Source: Fluviibacter sp964498255
GTDB taxonomy: Bacteria > Pseudomonadota > Gammaproteobacteria > Burkholderiales > Rhodocyclaceae
Direction: 5' to 3'
Assembly: GCA_964498255.1 (NCBI GenBank)
Contig: CAZCGW010000001.1
Span: 62,001 to 126,000 of the forward strand
DNA length: 64,000 nt
Shown: positions 25,692 to 33,784 of the stretch, one piece after another
How the letters are laid out: each line of letters opens with the position of its first letter
Numbering within the stretch: position 1 is the stretch's first letter
Program-made: the position numbers and the translations under genes
The notes under the pieces: model-generated
The model's input: the letters and a program-made list of their open reading frames with translations, nothing else
What the model was told of the DNA's origin: nothing
The model's database searches: none

Positions 25692-26180
25692 ATGGCACGC
25701 GCTTGGTACCTCGTTCAAAGCAAACCCCGCAATGAAGCGCGGGCGTTGGAGAACCTCGTCCGCCAGGGCTATGAGACGTATTTGCCGTTAATGGAAGTCG
25801 AACGCCTACAGCGTGGCAAGCTCCTGAAGAAGATGGAACCCCTGTTTCCCCGTTACCTGTTTTTGCATCTGGAAGAAGGTAACGATAACTGGGGGCCGAT
25901 CCGTTCCACGCTCGGTGTTGCAGGGCTAGTGCGTTTTGGGCTGGCTTACGCTGTGGTCTCTAATGAGGTGATTGAGGCTGTGCGTGAACGGACACAAGAC
26001 ATTAAGAAATCACTCTTTGAATCTGGCGATAATGTTCGTGTGGTTAGCGGCCCTTTGCTTGGGCTAGAGGGTATTTTCGAAATTGCAGATGGGGAGCAGC
26101 GCAGCTTTGTGCTGCTTGAATTCATGCAGAAGCAACAGCGGGTTTCTATTTCGACGGTAGATTTGCGTGCTGGCCTCTGA
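25692..26180 (+). CDS. rfaH: RfaH-like transcription antiterminator (NusG paralogue)
   Basis: The 162-residue protein begins MARAWYLVQSKPRNEARALENL and continues QGYETYLPLMEVER and FPRYLFLHLE, the RfaH version of the NusG N-terminal domain. A C-terminal KOW-like region is GDNVRVVSGPLLGLEGIF. RfaH binds RNA polymerase paused at ops sites and helps transcribe long envelope or capsule operons. Ops-controlled operons are not evident in this window. A TAAAAT box ends nine bases before the ATG without a Shine-Dalgarno, so the leader may be very short. Confidence 0.88.
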   Translation: MARAWYLVQSKPRNEARALENLVRQGYETYLPLMEVERLQRGKLLKKMEPLFPRYLFLHLEEGNDNWGPIRSTLGVAGLVRFGLAYAVVSNEVIEAVRERTQDIKKSLFESGDNVRVVSGPLLGLEGIFEIADGEQRSFVLLEFMQKQQRVSISTVDLRAGL

Positions 26181-26194
26181 CCGAGTGAGACACC

Positions 26195-27361
26195 TTAATC
26201 GGTGTCTGCCAGAAAATCTCGCGCCAGAGAAACCCAGTAGGAAATACCCAGCGCAGTAATTTCATCGTTAAAGTCGTAGTGTGGGTTGTGCAGCGTACAA
26301 CCGCCCTCACCCGGACCGTTGCCCAGCCAGACATAGCAACCCGGTTTCTCCAGCAGCATGTAGGCAAAGTCTTCGGCACCCATTGAGGGTAACTCGTTCT
26401 TGATGACGTTTTCGGTGCCGAGTAGACGAGATGCGACCTTCTGGCAGAAGTGCGCCTCAGGCGCGCTATTCACGGTAGGCGGATAGCGGTGCTCATAGCG
26501 TACTTCGATTTGCGCGCCATAGGTGGCGGCGATACCGTTACAGATTTCCTGAATCCGGTGCTCGACCAGTTGCTGCACTTCCGGTTTGAAGGTGCGGATC
26601 GTGCCACGCAATACGGCGTCTTCCGGTATGACATTCCAGGCATCGCCCGCATGAAACTGGGTTACTGAAATAACGCCCGCATCACATGGGTGCAGGTTGC
26701 GTGAGATGACGCTTTGCAGGGCTTGCACAATCTGCGTGCCGACGAGAATCGTATCGACGCCCTGGTGTGGCATAGCGGCATGACAACCATGACCACGAAT
26801 CAGAATTTCCAGGCCGCAGGTGCCGGCCATAACGGGTCCAGGCATCACGGCCATCTGGCCCACGGGTAGCCCCGGCCAGTTGTGTAATCCGAAAACAGCA
26901 TCGACCGGGAACTGCTTGAAGAGCCCTTGTTCGATCATGACACGGGCACCACCTTCACCCTCTTCAGCAGGCTGGAATATCAAGACCACCGTGCCATCAA
27001 AATCTCGATGTTCCGCAAGATAGCGTGCGGCGCCGAGCAGCATGGCGGTATGACCATCGTGGCCACAGGCATGCATCTTTCCGGCATGGCGTGAACGGTG
27101 CGGGAATTCATTCAGTTCCGGCATGGGCAGTGCGTCCATGTCGGCGCGCAAGCCAATCATCCGTTTGCCGGAGCCTGCTTTGATCACGCCCACAACACCC
27201 GTACCCGCCAAACCTCGATGGACTTCAATGCCATAGCTTTCTAGTGCCTTAGCGACCACATCAGCAGTGCGGCATTCTTCAAAGGCCAACTCGGGATGGG
27301 CATGGATATCACGTCGAATGGCGGTTATTTCCGCCAGAAAAGGCAGGTCAAGCAGTTTCAT
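26195..27361 (-). CDS. M20 family amidohydrolase (hippurate/IAA-amino acid hydrolase-like)
   Basis: I place the start at the ATG at 27361 (MKLLDLPFL), preceded by CAGGTG, giving 388 residues; an upstream in-frame ATG would run into the rapZ promoter. Motifs are RRDIHAHPELAFEE, GLRADMDALP, the metal-binding MHACGHDGHTAMLLG, and FQPAEEGEGGA with the catalytic glutamates. SMGAEDFAYM lies near the C-terminus. These define the M20D dipeptidase/amidohydrolase group that cleaves N-acyl amino acids such as hippurate. The natural substrate is unknown. It is divergent from rapZ. Confidence 0.9.
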   Translation of the reverse strand: MKLLDLPFLAEITAIRRDIHAHPELAFEECRTADVVAKALESYGIEVHRGLAGTGVVGVIKAGSGKRMIGLRADMDALPMPELNEFPHRSRHAGKMHACGHDGHTAMLLGAARYLAEHRDFDGTVVLIFQPAEEGEGGARVMIEQGLFKQFPVDAVFGLHNWPGLPVGQMAVMPGPVMAGTCGLEILIRGHGCHAAMPHQGVDTILVGTQIVQALQSVISRNLHPCDAGVISVTQFHAGDAWNVIPEDAVLRGTIRTFKPEVQQLVEHRIQEICNGIAATYGAQIEVRYEHRYPPTVNSAPEAHFCQKVASRLLGTENVIKNELPSMGAEDFAYMLLEKPGCYVWLGNGPGEGGCTLHNPHYDFNDEITALGISYWVSLARDFLADTD

Positions 27362-27424
27362 GGTGCACCTGAGGCAGCGCCTCGATGTTGAACGTTGTGC
27401 CACCATTATGGCGCATTCCCCGGC

Positions 27425-27430
27425 TATACT
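27425..27430 (+). promoter_or_regulatory. -10 element of rapZ
   Basis: TATACT ends only seven bases before the rapZ ATG. A normally spaced start point would coincide with the ATG, implying a leaderless message. No clear -35 box is visible at 16-18 bases upstream, which lowers confidence. Confidence 0.4.
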
Positions 27431-27437
27431 GAACCCC

Positions 27438-28310
27438 ATGGAACTTGTCGTTATCAGTGGCCTTTCCGGCTCAGGTAAATCAATCGCTCTCGCAGTGTTG
27501 GAGGATGCCGGGTATTACTGCGTCGATAACTTGCCTGCCGATATGTTGCCGGTGCTGGTGGGACATTTGCGCCGTGATGGCTATACGCGGATTGGCGTTG
27601 CGGTAGACGTGCGTAGCGGACCATCGCTTGAAGCATTGCCGAAGGCGTTGGAAGATTTGCGACGCGATGCCCGCGTGAGCGTTCTATTTTTAGATGCCAG
27701 TGACGAGACCTTGTTGCAACGGTTTTCAGAAACACGTCGCGCCCACCCGCTGACCAGTGAAACAATGACACTGGCTGAGGCATTGCGCCATGAGCGGGCG
27801 TTGCTGGAACCTGTGGCCGAGATGGGGCATCGTCTGGATAGCAGCCATTTGAAGCCGGCTGTGTTGCGCGCCTGGATTCGCGAATTTCTGAAAGTTGATA
27901 GCCAGGATGGGTTAACACTGGTCTTTGAATCTTTTGGTTTCAAACATGGCGTGCCGCGGGATGCTGACCTTATGTTTGATGTGCGGTGCCTGCCCAATCC
28001 TCATTACGATCCGGTGTTGCGCCCACTTACAGGTAAGGATGCGCCGGTCGCTGCGTTTCTCGAAGCCCAGCCTGACGCTATTAAATTGCGCGATGATATC
28101 GCCCGTTTTGTGACGGATTGGTTACCCAAATATGGGCACGACAATCGTTCTTATCTGACAGTGGCGATCGGCTGTACGGGTGGGCAACATCGTTCTGTCT
28201 GGATGACGGAATGGTTGGCCACGCAGTTTGCCAATCGTCCGGATGTTCTGGTGCGGCACCGTGAACTGGTTCCCGAAGCAAAAAATAATAAAACTACTGC
28301 GACCCGGTGA
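27438..28310 (+). CDS. rapZ: RNase adapter protein RapZ (nucleotide-binding)
   Basis: The start at 27438 gives the family N-terminus MELVVISGLSGSGKS, with Walker A at residues 8-15; the frame is open further upstream but without family similarity. The 290-residue protein has CVDNLPADMLP, a Walker B-like region with FLDASDETLLQRFSETRR, and the conserved C-terminal domain ending GCTGGQHRSV. In E. coli RapZ delivers the small RNA GlmZ to RNase E and senses glucosamine-6-phosphate. In betaproteobacteria it is often near hprK/ptsN, which are absent here. It overlaps the following NusG-II gene. Confidence 0.95.
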   Translation: MELVVISGLSGSGKSIALAVLEDAGYYCVDNLPADMLPVLVGHLRRDGYTRIGVAVDVRSGPSLEALPKALEDLRRDARVSVLFLDASDETLLQRFSETRRAHPLTSETMTLAEALRHERALLEPVAEMGHRLDSSHLKPAVLRAWIREFLKVDSQDGLTLVFESFGFKHGVPRDADLMFDVRCLPNPHYDPVLRPLTGKDAPVAAFLEAQPDAIKLRDDIARFVTDWLPKYGHDNRSYLTVAIGCTGGQHRSVWMTEWLATQFANRPDVLVRHRELVPEAKNNKTTATR

Positions 28311-28653
28311 TGTGTTGGTATTGCTGGCCGGCATTGCTGGCTGGGCAGTGTTGACGCTATCGCTGTGGCAGTCGGGGCCGGCAGCGCAGGCGCAAGTGCG
28401 ACGTGACGGTGTGTTGGTTGCCGCATACCCCCTGAATGAGGACCGAACGGTGTCGGTGGTGGGCCCACTGGGCACCACCATGATTCGTGTCGAATCCGGG
28501 CGTGCCCGCGTGGTGAGCGATCCGGGGCCACGTCAGTATTGTGTGCGTCAGGGTTGGCTGACACGACCCGGAGAGATGGCATTGTGTGCCCCGAATCACA
28601 TCAGCCTGACACTGACGGGCGGTCAGCCTGCCTACGAATCGATGGCTTACTGA
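28261..28653 (+). CDS. NusG domain II-like membrane-anchored protein
   Basis: I choose the GTG at 28261, giving about 130 residues; ATG 28243 and TTG 28228 are alternatives, and all overlap the end of rapZ. KLLRPGDVLVLLAGIAGW begins a single membrane anchor, followed by a periplasmic beta domain. That domain contains VVAAYPLNEDRTV-like spacing, IRVESGRARVVSDPGPRQYCVRQGW and ALCAPNHISL. This is the pattern of the small NusG-domain-II family found with Gx/ApbE flavin genes. Function is unknown. One base separates it from the Gx gene, which with ubiX completes an operon. Confidence 0.75.
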   Translation: MNWFPKQKIIKLLRPGDVLVLLAGIAGWAVLTLSLWQSGPAAQAQVRRDGVLVAAYPLNEDRTVSVVGPLGTTMIRVESGRARVVSDPGPRQYCVRQGWLTRPGEMALCAPNHISLTLTGGQPAYESMAY

Positions 28654-28654
28654 C

Positions 28655-29215
28655 ATGTTGCATCGACTCATCCTAACCCCTGATGACCATCGAATCGCGC
28701 GGCTGACTGCCGCAGCGATCGCGATTGCCTTGGTGGAATCGGCCGTGCCCAGCCCATTGCCGGGCGTTAAACCCGGGTTGGCTAATATCGTTACGCTATT
28801 GGTGTTGCTGCGTTATGACTGGACGACGGCTGCCTGGGTGACGCTGCTGCGTGTTCTAGCTGTAAGTTTGCTGGTGGGTCAGTTTCTTGCGCCGGGCTTT
28901 GTTTTATCGCTGGGGGGTGCGCTGGCCTCGCTGGTTATTTTGTTTATGTTGCAGCCGTTGGTGCGGCGGCAATCAGGCTGGTTTGGCCCAGTCACTTTGT
29001 CGATCCTGGCGGCGCTAGCGCATATGCTGACGCAGCTATTAATCGTTCGCCTATGGTTGGTGCCGAGCCCCGGCGTCTGGGTCTTGGCACCGGTGTTCTT
29101 CGGCGCGGCTTTATTGTTTGGCACGCTCAATGGGTTAATCGTTGCCTGGCTGATGCAGCCGAATGCCCATGGCGTAGCCAGCAATCAAAATCTGCCGCAC
29201 AATAGTCAGCCATGA
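28655..29215 (+). CDS. Gx transporter family membrane protein (heptaprenyl diphosphate synthase component I-like)
   Basis: The 186-residue protein has about five hydrophobic helices. The conserved segment ESAVPSPLPGVKPGLANI, then LLRVLAVSLLVG, is typical of the PF07456 family. Despite the older name heptaprenyl diphosphate synthase component I, these proteins look like small-molecule permeases and frequently accompany NusG-domain-II and ApbE proteins. The substrate is not known. It sits one base after the NusG-II gene and overlaps ubiX by four bases (ATGA). Confidence 0.82.
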   Translation: MLHRLILTPDDHRIARLTAAAIAIALVESAVPSPLPGVKPGLANIVTLLVLLRYDWTTAAWVTLLRVLAVSLLVGQFLAPGFVLSLGGALASLVILFMLQPLVRRQSGWFGPVTLSILAALAHMLTQLLIVRLWLVPSPGVWVLAPVFFGAALLFGTLNGLIVAWLMQPNAHGVASNQNLPHNSQP

Positions 29216-29850
29216 CTGAATTAATTAACCACCCCGCAGCAGCGCCGCAGCGTGTTTGCCTGGCCTGGACGGGCGCATCTGGCTTGCCCTATGGCTTACG
29301 TTTGCTCGACGCTTTGCTGTCGGCTGGCGTAACCGTCGAGTTGATTTATTCGCAGGCGGCACAGGTGGTTGCTCAACAGGAGTTGGATTTGCGGTTGCCT
29401 TCATCTCCGGACGAAGCGTTGCAGTTGCTACAAAAACAGTTTCCTGATCGCTCGGGCAAGTTGCTCGTATATGGACGTGATGCGTGGTTCTCTCCCGTTG
29501 CGTCGGGTTCTAATCCGCCGGATGCCATGGTGGTGTGCCCCTGTTCTATGGGCACCTTGGCCAGTATTGCCGCCGGCTTGGCCGATAACCTGATTGAACG
29601 GGCGGCAGATGTAGTGCTCAAGGAGCGTCGCCCTTTGATTATGGTGCCGCGAGAGACGCCCTTCTCGGTGATTCATCTGGAAAACATGCTGCGTCTGGCG
29701 CGTGCCGGTGCCGTGATTGTGCCGCCATCGCCAGGCTTTTATGAGCACCCGCAGAGTGTGTCAGATATGGTGGACTTTATTGTGGCACGCATACTTGATC
29801 AGCTGCGCGTGCCGCACGCCTTAGGCAAACGCTGGGGCGGCAAGGTTTAG
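29212..29850 (+). CDS. ubiX: Flavin prenyltransferase UbiX
   Basis: UbiX joins dimethylallyl phosphate to FMN, making the prenylated FMN cofactor of UbiD-type decarboxylases used in ubiquinone synthesis. The 212-residue protein shows the N-terminal flavin motif TGASGLPYG, CPCSMGTLASIAAGLADNL and ERRPLIMVPRETPFS, all diagnostic. The length is normal. Its ubiD partner is not in this window. It overlaps the Gx gene by four bases, so the two are translationally coupled; the stop lies three bases from the convergent mutY stop. Confidence 0.94.
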   Translation: MTELINHPAAAPQRVCLAWTGASGLPYGLRLLDALLSAGVTVELIYSQAAQVVAQQELDLRLPSSPDEALQLLQKQFPDRSGKLLVYGRDAWFSPVASGSNPPDAMVVCPCSMGTLASIAAGLADNLIERAADVVLKERRPLIMVPRETPFSVIHLENMLRLARAGAVIVPPSPGFYEHPQSVSDMVDFIVARILDQLRVPHALGKRWGGKV

Positions 29851-29853
29851 GTC

Positions 29854-30936
29854 TTAACCTTCTGCGGCCTCGGCGACGAGAAGTTTGCGCCAGGGCGTAG
29901 GTAACGCCAACTCTTCGGCGGCATTCAGCGGATAAGCGTCCAGTTCGCGATGCCGGTTCAAGGCGGTGGGTTCCGTGGTGCTTTTAATCACGTAACGTGC
30001 TACTTCGGCCTGTAGCTCGAAGTGTGTGAATTTATGGCGAACACTTTTGCTGGGTAGAGCGATAGCACTCGCAGGCAGCTGCACGCTGTCGGCCTCCGGT
30101 AGGCTGAGCAACCCACCCCAGATGCCACATGCCTGACGGCGTTCCAGCCACACGTGATCGGCATCGCGGATCAACCAGACTTTGCTGGTGCGGACCGGTA
30201 GGCTGGCTTTCACTTTGCGGTGCGGGAGCTCAGCAACACGGCCCGTGCGCAGTGCAGCGCAGAAATGCGCCATGGGGCAGACGTCACAGCGTGTTTTGGT
30301 GCGAGTACAGCAGGTGGCACCCAGATCCATGAGGCCCTGTGTATAGGCTTCGATTTCCTTTTTGGGAAGCAGGTTATCCGCCAACTGCCAGAGTTGTTTA
30401 TCCACGGCTGATGTCGTTGGTACGCCTTCAACACCAAAGACACGGCAGAAAACCCGTTTGACATTGCCGTCCAGAATGGCCGCATGATGCCCAAAAGCAA
30501 AGGCGCAGATCGCTGCAGCGGTTGAACGGCCGATACCTGGTAGCTTCTCCAGAAGCACCGGATCATTCGGAAATTTGCCTTGGTAATCCGTTGCGATGGC
30601 CTGAGCGCAGGCATGCAGGTTGCGTGCGCGGGCGTAATAACCCAGGCCGGCCCACAGGGTGAGCACATCGTTGACGTCGGCATTGGCGAGCGCTTTTACT
30701 GTGGGGAAACGCGTCAAAAAGCGGGCGTAATAGGGAATAACCGTTTGCACCTGCGTTTGCTGCAGCATGATTTCCGACAGCCAGATTCGGTAAGGGTCCG
30801 TCGTCTGTTGCCAGGGTAGGTCATGGCGACCATGCTTTTTTTGCCAACGAACCAGCGCCGGAGTGAATTGGGTCAACGCGGCTGTATTGGTTGTTACCGA
30901 ACTAAGATCGGTAGTGGCGGTGGCTATCTTGCGCAT
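29854..30936 (-). CDS. mutY: A/G-specific adenine DNA glycosylase
   Basis: MutY removes adenine mispaired with 8-oxoguanine. The start at 30936 gives 360 residues; a longer reading frame would cover the promoter of the divergent gene. Features are the catalytic Glu in SEIMLQQTQV, the helix-hairpin-helix LPGIGRSTAAAI, the catalytic Asp in LDGNVKRV, and the [4Fe-4S] cluster motif C-x6-C-x2-C-x5-C (CTRTKTRCDVCPMAHFC). A C-terminal NUDIX-like domain (about 235-350) recognises 8-oxoG. It is convergent with ubiX. Confidence 0.96.
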   Translation of the reverse strand: MRKIATATTDLSSVTTNTAALTQFTPALVRWQKKHGRHDLPWQQTTDPYRIWLSEIMLQQTQVQTVIPYYARFLTRFPTVKALANADVNDVLTLWAGLGYYARARNLHACAQAIATDYQGKFPNDPVLLEKLPGIGRSTAAAICAFAFGHHAAILDGNVKRVFCRVFGVEGVPTTSAVDKQLWQLADNLLPKKEIEAYTQGLMDLGATCCTRTKTRCDVCPMAHFCAALRTGRVAELPHRKVKASLPVRTSKVWLIRDADHVWLERRQACGIWGGLLSLPEADSVQLPASAIALPSKSVRHKFTHFELQAEVARYVIKSTTEPTALNRHRELDAYPLNAAEELALPTPWRKLLVAEAAEG

Positions 30937-30969
30937 CGGGCATCTGGTCGTTATCGGCAGGGGGAGCGG

Positions 30970-30975
30970 TATAAT
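30970..30975 (+). promoter_or_regulatory. -10 element of the flavin reductase-photolyase operon
   Basis: TATAAT lies 36 bases upstream of the flavin reductase ATG in the gap divergent from mutY. No good -35 box is seen 17 bases upstream, so the assignment is tentative. Confidence 0.4.
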
Positions 30976-31011
30976 CAGCGCCCATCCTAACGTATTAGAT
31001 CGTAAACCGGT

Positions 31012-31560
31012 ATGCCCCGAATGACGCGGTCTCCAGAGACTGACAATCCAGAACCCTTCCCTTTTGAGCAGGCTGGCTCGACGGGTGATGCACAACGCGA
31101 TTTACGTATGGCTCTCGGTCGTTTCCCTACGGGAGTTGCGGTCATTACGGCTTTAGACGCAGACGGATTGGCGATCGGCCTGACAGTGAGCTCGTTCAAC
31201 ACGGTTTCATTAGAGCCGCCGTTAGTGGTGTGGAGTCTGCAATTGAGTTCCCGTCATTTACAGACCTTTGAGACAGCGCATTGCTACGCGATCAATATCC
31301 TTTCCCAGGCGCAGGCCGAAGTATCGAATCTGTTTGCCTCATCGCTGGACACACCCTTTGAAGCAGTTGCGTGGGCGCCCGGCCTGAGCGGTGTGCCATT
31401 GCTGGCAGGCTGTTGTGCCTGGTTTGAAGTTGATAACTTTCAGCAGCTCGATGGCGGTGATCATCGGCTGTATCTGGGCAAGGTCCGCCGCTTTGCGGCA
31501 GACCCATCACCTGTGCCGCTAGTTTTTCATGATGGCGATTACGCCGGTTTGAGTCAGTAA
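31012..31560 (+). CDS. Flavin reductase family protein
   Basis: The 182-residue protein has the flavin-reductase-like split-barrel fold: LRMALGRFPTGVAVITALD, VSSFNTVSLEPPLVVW, CYAINILSQAQAEVS and DHRLYLGKVRRF. Such HpaC-like enzymes reduce FMN or FAD with NAD(P)H and release the reduced flavin to a partner. The first 25 residues are a charged extension; ATG 31021 is an alternative start. Three bases separate it from the photolyase gene. A role in supplying reduced flavin to the photolyase is plausible but is inference. Confidence 0.87.
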   Translation: MPRMTRSPETDNPEPFPFEQAGSTGDAQRDLRMALGRFPTGVAVITALDADGLAIGLTVSSFNTVSLEPPLVVWSLQLSSRHLQTFETAHCYAINILSQAQAEVSNLFASSLDTPFEAVAWAPGLSGVPLLAGCCAWFEVDNFQQLDGGDHRLYLGKVRRFAADPSPVPLVFHDGDYAGLSQ

Positions 31561-31563
31561 CTG

Positions 31564-33129
31564 ATGGCAACACACCAGAAGCCAAGATTGTTTCTGGTGC
31601 TTGGGGATCAGCTACACCCCGACCCACACCCTTTGCTGGCACAAGCAACCGCAAATGATTTTGTCTTGATGGTCGAAGTGCCGGATGAGTCCAAGCATGT
31701 CTGGAGTCATAAAGCGCGCTCCGCGCTGTTCTTTTCAGCTATGCGGCACTTTGCCGCGCATCAGGAGTCTCTGGGTAGAGCCGTCAATTACTGGCGTATT
31801 GGCACGCATGAATACCGTTCTCTGGCATCGGCTGTACAAGCCTTTGTAGGGCAACATCCGCAGATCACCACCCTTTGCCTGATGGAGCCGGGGGATCAGC
31901 GGGTTCTGGCATCGCTGCAGGCTTGCGCCAATGCGCTCAATCTCCCGCTATGCGTTTCTCCAGATCCCCACTTTTTATGTAGCTTAGACGAGTTTAATCA
32001 GTGGGCGGCGCGTAGTGACAAAGCGGGCAAAGACAGTTTGCGGATGGAGTTCTTCTACCGCTGGATGAGACAACGTACCGGTGTTCTCATGCAGGATGGA
32101 CAACCGATTGGTGGCCAGTGGAATTTTGACGCAGAGAATCGGAATGGCTTTGGCGCGGGCGGACCGCCACCTGTGCCAGCTCCGAGACGGTTCACTCCGG
32201 ACGCATTGACACAGGAAGCCTGTGCCGATGTCGCCCGTTATTTCCCTGATCATCCGGGGTCTCTCGAGTCTTTTGGCTGGCCGGTAACGCCACAAGAAGC
32301 TCTGCTTGCGCTGGATGATTTCATCACGCATCGATTGCCTGAGTTCGGTCGCTGGCAGGATGCGATGTGGCAGGGAGAGGCTTTCCTCTGGCATTCGTTG
32401 ATTTCTGCCGCGCTGAATCTCAAGCTGCTTGATCCGCGTGTTGTCATCGCACGGGCGGAGGCGGCCTTGGCATCGGGCGCTGCTCCGTTGTCGTCGGTAG
32501 AAGGATTTATTCGGCAGATTCTTGGGTGGCGCGAATTTGTGCGGGGCGTTTACTGGCGTTACGGCGAACAATGGCAAAACACTAATTTTCTGGATGCACA
32601 GCGCCCATTGCCAGCCTGGTACTGGTCGGGCAAAACCCAAGCGGCGTGTTTGAAAGAGGCGATTCAACAGACTTTGTCGAACGGTTACGCCCACCACATC
32701 CAACGGTTAATGGTGACGGGTAACTTTGCACTGTTGGCTGGCTTGAATCCCCGGCAGGTGGCCGATTGGTATCTCGCAGTTTATGTCGATGCTGTGGATT
32801 GGGTAGAAGAACCTAATACCTTGGGGATGGCACTATTTGCCTTGGGACCGCGCATGACCAGCAAGCCCTATATTGCTTCCGGCGCCTACATTAAGCGCAT
32901 GAGCAATAGCTGTAAGCAGTGCATTTATAAGCCTGAAGTACGTACAGGCCCGAAGGCCTGCCCCTATACAACGCTGTACTGGTATTTCCTGATGCAACAC
33001 GCATCGTGGCTACGGCGGAATCCGCGCATGGCCATGGCCTACAAGAATTTAGACCGCATACCCGAAGTGGAGCAAACGGCAATCAATGAATGGGCGATCG
33101 TCCGTATGCAAACACTGGAGACGCTCTAG
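31564..33129 (+). CDS. Iron-sulfur bacterial cryptochrome/photolyase (FeS-BCP, PhrB-like)
   Basis: The 521-residue flavoprotein begins KPRLFLVLGDQLHPD, with the antenna-binding alpha/beta domain up to about 130. The helical FAD domain carries VEGFIRQILGWREFVRGVYW and ends with YKNLDRIPE. Cys362, Cys450, Cys453 and Cys466 reproduce, each at a constant offset of 12, the four [4Fe-4S] ligands of Agrobacterium PhrB, a (6-4) photolyase with a ribolumazine antenna. DNA repair of UV lesions is therefore likely, though some relatives act as photoreceptors. It lies three bases after the flavin reductase and abuts the convergent lipocalin gene. Confidence 0.93.
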   Translation: MATHQKPRLFLVLGDQLHPDPHPLLAQATANDFVLMVEVPDESKHVWSHKARSALFFSAMRHFAAHQESLGRAVNYWRIGTHEYRSLASAVQAFVGQHPQITTLCLMEPGDQRVLASLQACANALNLPLCVSPDPHFLCSLDEFNQWAARSDKAGKDSLRMEFFYRWMRQRTGVLMQDGQPIGGQWNFDAENRNGFGAGGPPPVPAPRRFTPDALTQEACADVARYFPDHPGSLESFGWPVTPQEALLALDDFITHRLPEFGRWQDAMWQGEAFLWHSLISAALNLKLLDPRVVIARAEAALASGAAPLSSVEGFIRQILGWREFVRGVYWRYGEQWQNTNFLDAQRPLPAWYWSGKTQAACLKEAIQQTLSNGYAHHIQRLMVTGNFALLAGLNPRQVADWYLAVYVDAVDWVEEPNTLGMALFALGPRMTSKPYIASGAYIKRMSNSCKQCIYKPEVRTGPKACPYTTLYWYFLMQHASWLRRNPRMAMAYKNLDRIPEVEQTAINEWAIVRMQTLETL

Positions 33130-33687
33130 TTACTCCTGGGTTTCGTTCGTCACATTAATCATCTCATTCACGGCGAATCCGAGCGATGACGCCTGCTGTT
33201 TTAGCGTGTTAATGACCTGCGGGTCGAGTGCGGGCGTACGAGCGAGTATCCATAGGTAGGAACGGTTAGGCGCACCTACCATCACCCAGCGATACTCGGG
33301 GTCTAGCGCTATGATCCAGTAATCTCCCCAGACAACCGGAATCCAGGCCAGCCAATCGGGTGCAAAGCGAACGCGCAATTGGCCGGGCTCTGCAGGGTTG
33401 GGTACTTCAGCAATGCCTTTGGCCGAGATAAACCCATCGCTAGTGGCGCAACGATTAATAACATCAATCCGTTTATCTTCGCGAGGCGTGTAAGTAGCCG
33501 TGATATTGCCGGTACATTTACGCTCAAACCACATCGGGAGGCGCGAAATCTCATACCAGCGGCCGGCGTAGCGCTCGAGATCTACCTGGTTGACGGTGGG
33601 TAGCGCAGGCTCTGCTGCTAACAAGGGGCTTTGCAGCAGAGCGATGGTGCAAATCGTGGCTAGGAGTGCACGTAAATACGTATTCAT
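33130..33687 (-). CDS. Bacterial lipocalin (Blc family)
   Basis: The 185-residue protein has a signal peptide ending near residue 25 (LLAAEP). The lipocalin block YAGRWYEISRLPMWFE follows, and then GDYWIIALDPEYRWVMVG and YLWILARTP. Blc proteins bind fatty acids or lysophospholipids at the envelope. Unlike E. coli Blc, no lipobox cysteine precedes the cleavage site, so it should be soluble in the periplasm. The stop codon immediately abuts the photolyase stop on the opposite strand. Lipocalins are recurrent neighbours of bacterial photolyases; the reason is unknown. Confidence 0.9.
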   Translation of the reverse strand: MNTYLRALLATICTIALLQSPLLAAEPALPTVNQVDLERYAGRWYEISRLPMWFERKCTGNITATYTPREDKRIDVINRCATSDGFISAKGIAEVPNPAEPGQLRVRFAPDWLAWIPVVWGDYWIIALDPEYRWVMVGAPNRSYLWILARTPALDPQVINTLKQQASSLGFAVNEMINVTNETQE

Positions 33688-33784
33688 CGGGAGCTCCGTT
33701 TAAACCCATGTAGATTTTGTGGCCAATTAAGGATTCCGTAATGCGCATGCGGCACAATAACCGCTAGAAACCAAGGAGTACATT

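Noticed and set aside
31984..32703. 239-residue open frame on the minus strand
   Set aside because: It is antisense to the photolyase, which has all its catalytic and cluster residues.
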